This document shows, one piece after another, positions 4,824 to 7,255 of a stretch of DNA of 7,255 bases. Both the position numbers and the translations under genes were made by a program. The notes under the pieces were generated by a model. That model did not search any database. It saw only the letters and a list, made by a program, of their open reading frames with translations, and was not told where the DNA came from. The DNA is from Gammaproteobacteria bacterium (GTDB taxonomy: Bacteria > Pseudomonadota > Gammaproteobacteria > DRLM01). Where the stretch lies: assembly GCA_015490395.1 (NCBI GenBank), contig WFXX01000101.1, positions 1-7,255 of the forward strand, written 5' to 3'. How positions within the stretch are numbered: the stretch's first letter is position 1; each line of letters begins with the position of its first letter.

Positions 4824-5417
4824 ATGCCCGTTTCCGAGCTGCCGCGCCTCTACCTCATCACCCCGCCGGGCCTGGAGGGCCCACCCTTGCTGGAGGGTCT
4901 GGAGCGGGCGCTGGCCCGGGGCGCGCGCCTGGTCCAGCTCCGCCTGGTGCCCCTGCGGCCCAAGGGGCACGCCGCCCTGGCGGCCGAAGCCCTGGACCTG
5001 TGCCGTGCCCGGGGGGCGAGGCTGCTGCTCAACGGCCCCCCGGAGCTGGCCGCGGCCTGGGGCATGGACGGGGTGCACCTGAGCGCCGCCCGCCTGGCCG
5101 CCCTGGAGGCCCGGCCGGGCCCCCGGGGCTGGCTGGTGGGGGCCTCCTGCCACGGTCCCGGTGAGCTGGCCCGGGCGGCCGCCCTGGGGCTGGACTACGC
5201 GCTGCTCTCCCCGGTGCTGCCCACCGCCAGCCATCCCGGGCGTCCTCCCCTGGGCTGGGCGCGCTTCGCCGCCTGGGTGCGCGCGGCCGCCGGGAGGCTG
5301 CCCGTCTACGCCCTGGGCGGCCTGGGGCCGGAGGACCTGGCGAGGGCCCAGCGGGCCGGGGCCTGGGGCGTGGCGGGGATCCGCTCCTTCTGGGAGGGGG
5401 AGGCCGGCCTGGCCTAA
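4824..5417 (+). CDS. Stand-alone thiamine-phosphate-synthase/TenI-like domain protein, 197 aa
   Basis: The protein has the ThiE/TenI TIM-barrel fold. Landmarks are LPRLYLITPP (6-15), GARLVQLRL (33-41), ARLLLNGPPELAAAWGMDGVHLS (65-87), GASCHGPGELARA (107-119), DYALLSPVLPTASHPG (124-139), VYALGGLGPEDLARA (161-175) and GVAGIRSFW (182-190). It closely resembles the C-terminal half of the gammaproteobacterial Nudix (MutT)/thiamine-phosphate-synthase fusion found beside yacG. No Nudix part is present: upstream lies a gene on the other strand. Residues expected for Mg-pyrophosphate binding in true ThiE are altered: the Asn-Asp pair is Asn70-Gly71, the Asp after GVHxGQ is lost (GVHLSAARL), and the Lys after QLR is missing. 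Synthase activity is therefore doubtful. The ATG at 4824 gives the typical domain start but has only a weak upstream RBS. An in-frame ATG at 4743 is possible. The stop overlaps that of yacG by 4 bases. Confidence 0.85.
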   Translation: MPVSELPRLYLITPPGLEGPPLLEGLERALARGARLVQLRLVPLRPKGHAALAAEALDLCRARGARLLLNGPPELAAAWGMDGVHLSAARLAALEARPGPRGWLVGASCHGPGELARAAALGLDYALLSPVLPTASHPGRPPLGWARFAAWVRAAAGRLPVYALGGLGPEDLARAQRAGAWGVAGIRSFWEGEAGLA

Positions 5418-5632
5418 CGCTCGTCCTCCCGCTCCCCTTCCGGGCCTCTCGCGCCCGAGGGAGCCTCCTCCCCGGGGATGCGGTAGCGCTCCGCCGCCCA
5501 CTGGCCCAGGTCGATGAGCCGGCAGCGCTCGCTGCAGAAGGGACGCCACCGGGAGGCCGGCGTCCAGGGCACCTCCCGCCCGCAGGTGGGGCAGGGGACC
5601 ACCCGAGGGTTCTTCTGGCCCGGGCCGCTCAC
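5414..5632 (-). CDS. yacG: DNA gyrase inhibitor YacG, zinc-binding, 72 aa
   Basis: YacG is a small zinc protein which, in E. coli, binds GyrB and inhibits gyrase. Four cysteines in the family pattern are seen: CPTC (Cys14/17) and CSERC (Cys33/37), with RWRPFCSERCRLIDLGQWAAERYRIP being almost the family consensus (the key part is RPFCSERCRLIDLG). The tail (54-72) is acidic and likely disordered. The start is taken as GTG at 5632, which overlaps the zapD stop (GTGA), so translation is coupled and no separate strong RBS is seen. A second GTG at 5602 would still keep the zinc site. The stop TAG overlaps the TAA of the convergent thiamine-synthase-like gene. It is the last gene of the coaE-zapD-yacG cluster. 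Confidence 0.92.
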   Translation of the reverse strand: MSGPGQKNPRVVPCPTCGREVPWTPASRWRPFCSERCRLIDLGQWAAERYRIPGEEAPSGARGPEGEREDER

Positions 5633-6489
5633 AGGGTGCAGCAGGCGAGGAGGAAGTCCACGTCCTCCTCGACCTGCACGGGCCGGCCCTCCGGGCCCGG
5701 GCGCAGGAAGCGGACCGTGAAGCGGTGCCGGCCGGCGCTGATCTCCGCATAGCACGGCGAGCTCGCCGGCAAGGTGACCCGCAGGAGCTGGGTGGGCGCG
5801 TTGGGGTCCAGGGCCTGCTGGAAGAAGCCGCCTGGGGCCCGCTGCCGCACGGGCCGGGCGCTCTGGCGGATCAGGCGCAGCAGCACGGCGATGGCCTGGC
5901 GCACCGGCTCCAGCTGCGCCAGCCAGCGGCGTAGCTGCTCCGAGCGCTCCTTCGCAGGCCGGTGCAGCCAGTGGTGCAGGCCCGGCAGGTCGAAGTGGCA
6001 AGTGCCGCCGGGGATGCTGGAGCGCTGGCGCACCGCGTTGAGCAGCTCCTCGCCCCTCAGGGCCTGCCCCGGCTGGCCGGTCATGGCGTGCAGCCCGTCC
6101 ACCAGGTCCTCGAGCTGCTCCAGCAGGGCCACCAGCCGGCCCCGGTCCACCTCCGGATTGTGGCGCAGCGCCTCCAACAGCGCCGTCTGGCGCTCCAGCT
6201 CCTTCATCACCTCGGTCTTGAGGTCCGTGCGGCCGCAGATGGCCAGGATGTCCAGCAGATGGCCCAGCACCATGCGGCTCTCCCAGGGCGAGGGACCGTC
6301 CACATGGGCGTAGGCGCCCGTGAACAGGCACTCCAGCCTGAGGAAGGTGCGCACCCGCTCGTTGAGGGGCTGCTCGTAGACGACGTTCTCCTGCACGGCC
6401 TGTGGTGCCGGCGTCCCCGGGCCCGTCACCCACCGGCCCGGGCCCTTGGCCAGCACGGCCAGCGCGGTGCGCGACCGCACGCCCAGCAT
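5629..6489 (-). CDS. zapD: Cell division protein ZapD, 286 aa, with N-terminal extension
   Basis: ZapD binds FtsZ and bundles its protofilaments at the division ring in the cytoplasm. The conserved start VYEQPLNERVRTFLRLE (37-53) is clear, followed by LKTEVMKELERQ (90-101), IPGGTCHFDLPGLHHWL (159-175) and GFFQ (221-224), ending in an all-beta part. Family members usually begin 2-6 residues before VYEQ and are about 245-255 residues long. Here the ATG at 6489, which has a strong AGGAGG four bases upstream, adds about 33 residues (MLGVRSRTALAVLAKGPGRW and onward). A GTG at 6396 would give the usual length but has no visible RBS. The ATG is therefore preferred, with the extension flagged. It overlaps yacG by 4 bases and lies 97 bases downstream of coaE. 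Confidence 0.93.
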   Translation of the reverse strand: MLGVRSRTALAVLAKGPGRWVTGPGTPAPQAVQENVVYEQPLNERVRTFLRLECLFTGAYAHVDGPSPWESRMVLGHLLDILAICGRTDLKTEVMKELERQTALLEALRHNPEVDRGRLVALLEQLEDLVDGLHAMTGQPGQALRGEELLNAVRQRSSIPGGTCHFDLPGLHHWLHRPAKERSEQLRRWLAQLEPVRQAIAVLLRLIRQSARPVRQRAPGGFFQQALDPNAPTQLLRVTLPASSPCYAEISAGRHRFTVRFLRPGPEGRPVQVEEDVDFLLACCTL

Positions 6490-6523
6490 GATGCCTCCTC
6501 GAGCCTCGGGTCAGGCTGGGGCT

Positions 6524-6552
6524 AGTTTAAGCCATCCCCCCGCGCCGGGTAA
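6524..6552 (-). promoter_or_regulatory. Possible weak promoter of zapD-yacG
   Basis: On the minus strand, TTACCC (6552-6547) and TAAACT (6529-6524) are separated by 17 bases and lie about 35 bases before the zapD ATG. The matches to consensus are only three and four of six. The local AT-richer patch within GC-rich sequence is the main support. Confidence 0.3.
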
Positions 6553-6577
6553 GGGCAAGATGCACGCCGCCGGCGCG
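6541..6577 (-). repeat. 8-bp inverted repeat between coaE and zapD
   Basis: CGCGCCGG (6541-6548) pairs perfectly with CCGGCGCG (6570-6577) with a 21-base loop, starting 9 bases after the coaE stop. There is no following T-run on the minus strand, so an intrinsic terminator is not supported. It may be chance in this base composition. Confidence 0.3.
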
Positions 6578-6586
6578 ACGGGGTGC

Positions 6587-7195
6587 TCAGGGATCGCCCC
6601 GCTCCCGGGCCAGGGCCAGGTAGCGGCGGTGCAGGGCGTCCACCCGGCGGTGGAGCTCCTCCACCGTGCCCTCGTTGGGCAGCAGATCGTCGGCCGCCGC
6701 CCGGCGGCGCTCCCGGTCCCACTGGGCGGCCAGGATGGCCTCCAGGGTGGCCTCGTCCAGGCCGTCCCGCCGGCGCACTCGCTCCTTCTGCAAGGCTACC
6801 GGGGCGTCCACCACCAGCACCCGGTCCACCAGGTCACGCTGGCCGGCCTCCAGGAGCAGGGGGATGACCAGCACGCAGTAGGGGGTCCGGAGGCGGGCCA
6901 GGCGCCGCTCCATCTCCCGCCGGATGCGCGGATGCAGGATGGCCTCCAGGCGCCGGCGCGTCTCCGGGTCGCGGAAGATCCGCTCACGCAGGCCGGCCCG
7001 GTCCAGGCCGCCGTCCGGCCGCAGCACCTGCGGGCCGAAGGCTTGCACGATGGCTGCCAGGGCCTCGCGGCCGGGGGCCACCAGCTCACGGCCGATGCGA
7101 TCGGCGTCCAGCACGGGCACCCCCAGCTCCTCGAAGCGCGCCGCTGCCAGGGACTTGCCCGAGCCGATGCCCCCCGTGAGCCCCACCACCAGCAT
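6587..7195 (-). CDS. coaE: Dephospho-CoA kinase, 202 aa
   Basis: CoaE phosphorylates the 3'-hydroxyl of dephospho-CoA with ATP, the last step of coenzyme A synthesis, in the cytoplasm. The P-loop GLTGGIGSGKS is at 5-15. Other landmarks are VLDADRIGREL (28-38, substrate-site Asp30/Asp32), LHPRIR (87-92), IPLLLEAG (111-118), the VVDAP strand (128-132), QKERVRRRDG (136-145) and the C-terminal QWDRERRRAAADDLLPNEG (158-176), matching the family's Q-x-R-x-A-D-x-x-x-x-N-x-G. Length is typical. ATG 7195 directly precedes LVVGLTGG and is the only sensible start. The upstream RBS is weak, so coupling to an upstream gene, often pilD in this neighbourhood, is possible. No pilD sequence can be recognised in the remaining 60 bases. 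Confidence 0.96.
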   Translation of the reverse strand: MLVVGLTGGIGSGKSLAAARFEELGVPVLDADRIGRELVAPGREALAAIVQAFGPQVLRPDGGLDRAGLRERIFRDPETRRRLEAILHPRIRREMERRLARLRTPYCVLVIPLLLEAGQRDLVDRVLVVDAPVALQKERVRRRDGLDEATLEAILAAQWDRERRRAAADDLLPNEGTVEELHRRVDALHRRYLALARERGDP

Positions 7196-7255
7196 AGGCC
7201 CAGCTTATGCTGCCGGGGGCCGGCCAGGCCAGCCCTCTGGTCTCCTCTCCCACCC

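Noticed and set aside
4728..5750. 340-codon minus-strand frame
   Set aside because: It lies antisense to the ThiE-like gene and overlaps yacG in another frame. No motif and no RBS.
5633..6433. Minus-strand frame extending yacG upstream to 339 codons
   Set aside because: It overlaps zapD in another frame. The zinc-finger protein starts naturally at GTG 5632, overlapping the zapD stop.
5725..6525. Plus-strand frames of 179 and 187 codons over zapD
   Set aside because: Antisense to zapD, whose family motifs are clear; the translations show no recognisable domain.
7196..7255. Possible end of an upstream pilD gene
   Set aside because: One minus-strand frame ends in TAA at about 7207-7205, but the 16 residues do not resemble the PilD C-terminus and two other frames are open, so no call is supported.

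Overview
The window is very GC-rich DNA, by eye around 70% G+C or higher (not computed). It looks like chromosome from a gammaproteobacterium. ZapD and YacG, the neighbouring order coaE-zapD-yacG, a comF gene divergent from bioBF, and a YfaZ-type outer-membrane protein all fit that class. A GC-rich lineage such as the Ectothiorhodospiraceae/Chromatiales is a reasonable guess, but the sequence alone does not fix the genus.

Left block (1-2140): the start of bioF (cut by the window edge) and complete bioB run leftward as a biotin operon with a 4-bp ATGA overlap. A good sigma70-type promoter (TTGACA-N16-TATCAT, minus strand) lies upstream of bioB. comF, a ComF/GntX-type phosphoribosyltransferase with a cysteine-rich zinc-finger-like N-terminus, diverges rightward.

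Middle block (2141-4722): four rightward genes encode a YfaZ-like outer-membrane beta-barrel protein, a 94-residue protein of unknown function, a short FMN-binding split-barrel (HugZ/pyridoxamine-phosphate-oxidase-like) protein and a TIGR04219-like outer-membrane beta-barrel protein. The first two each follow an identical 13-bp promoter-like sequence (GCCGTGCTAGACT). A probable 49-residue two-helix membrane protein is encoded on the opposite strand at 4573-4722.

Right block (4824-7195): a stand-alone thiamine-phosphate-synthase-like domain protein runs rightward and ends in a 4-bp tail-to-tail overlap with yacG. Then zapD and coaE run leftward: coaE makes the last step of coenzyme A synthesis, ZapD bundles FtsZ, and YacG is a zinc protein that inhibits gyrase. 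In many gammaproteobacteria this cluster sits next to the pilus genes pilB-C-D and a Nudix/thiamine-phosphate-synthase fusion gene. Here only the synthase-like half is present.

Most of the window is ordinary core chromosome, and I see no mobile element, CRISPR array, RNA gene or clear undescribed multi-gene system. The points most worth a second look are: a fold-back inverted repeat at the extreme left edge that breaks bioF and looks like an assembly artefact; a BioB with an altered set of cluster cysteines; a thiamine-synthase-like protein that has lost both its Nudix partner and its metal-binding aspartates; a 33-residue N-terminal extension on ZapD; and the repeated promoter-like 13-mer.
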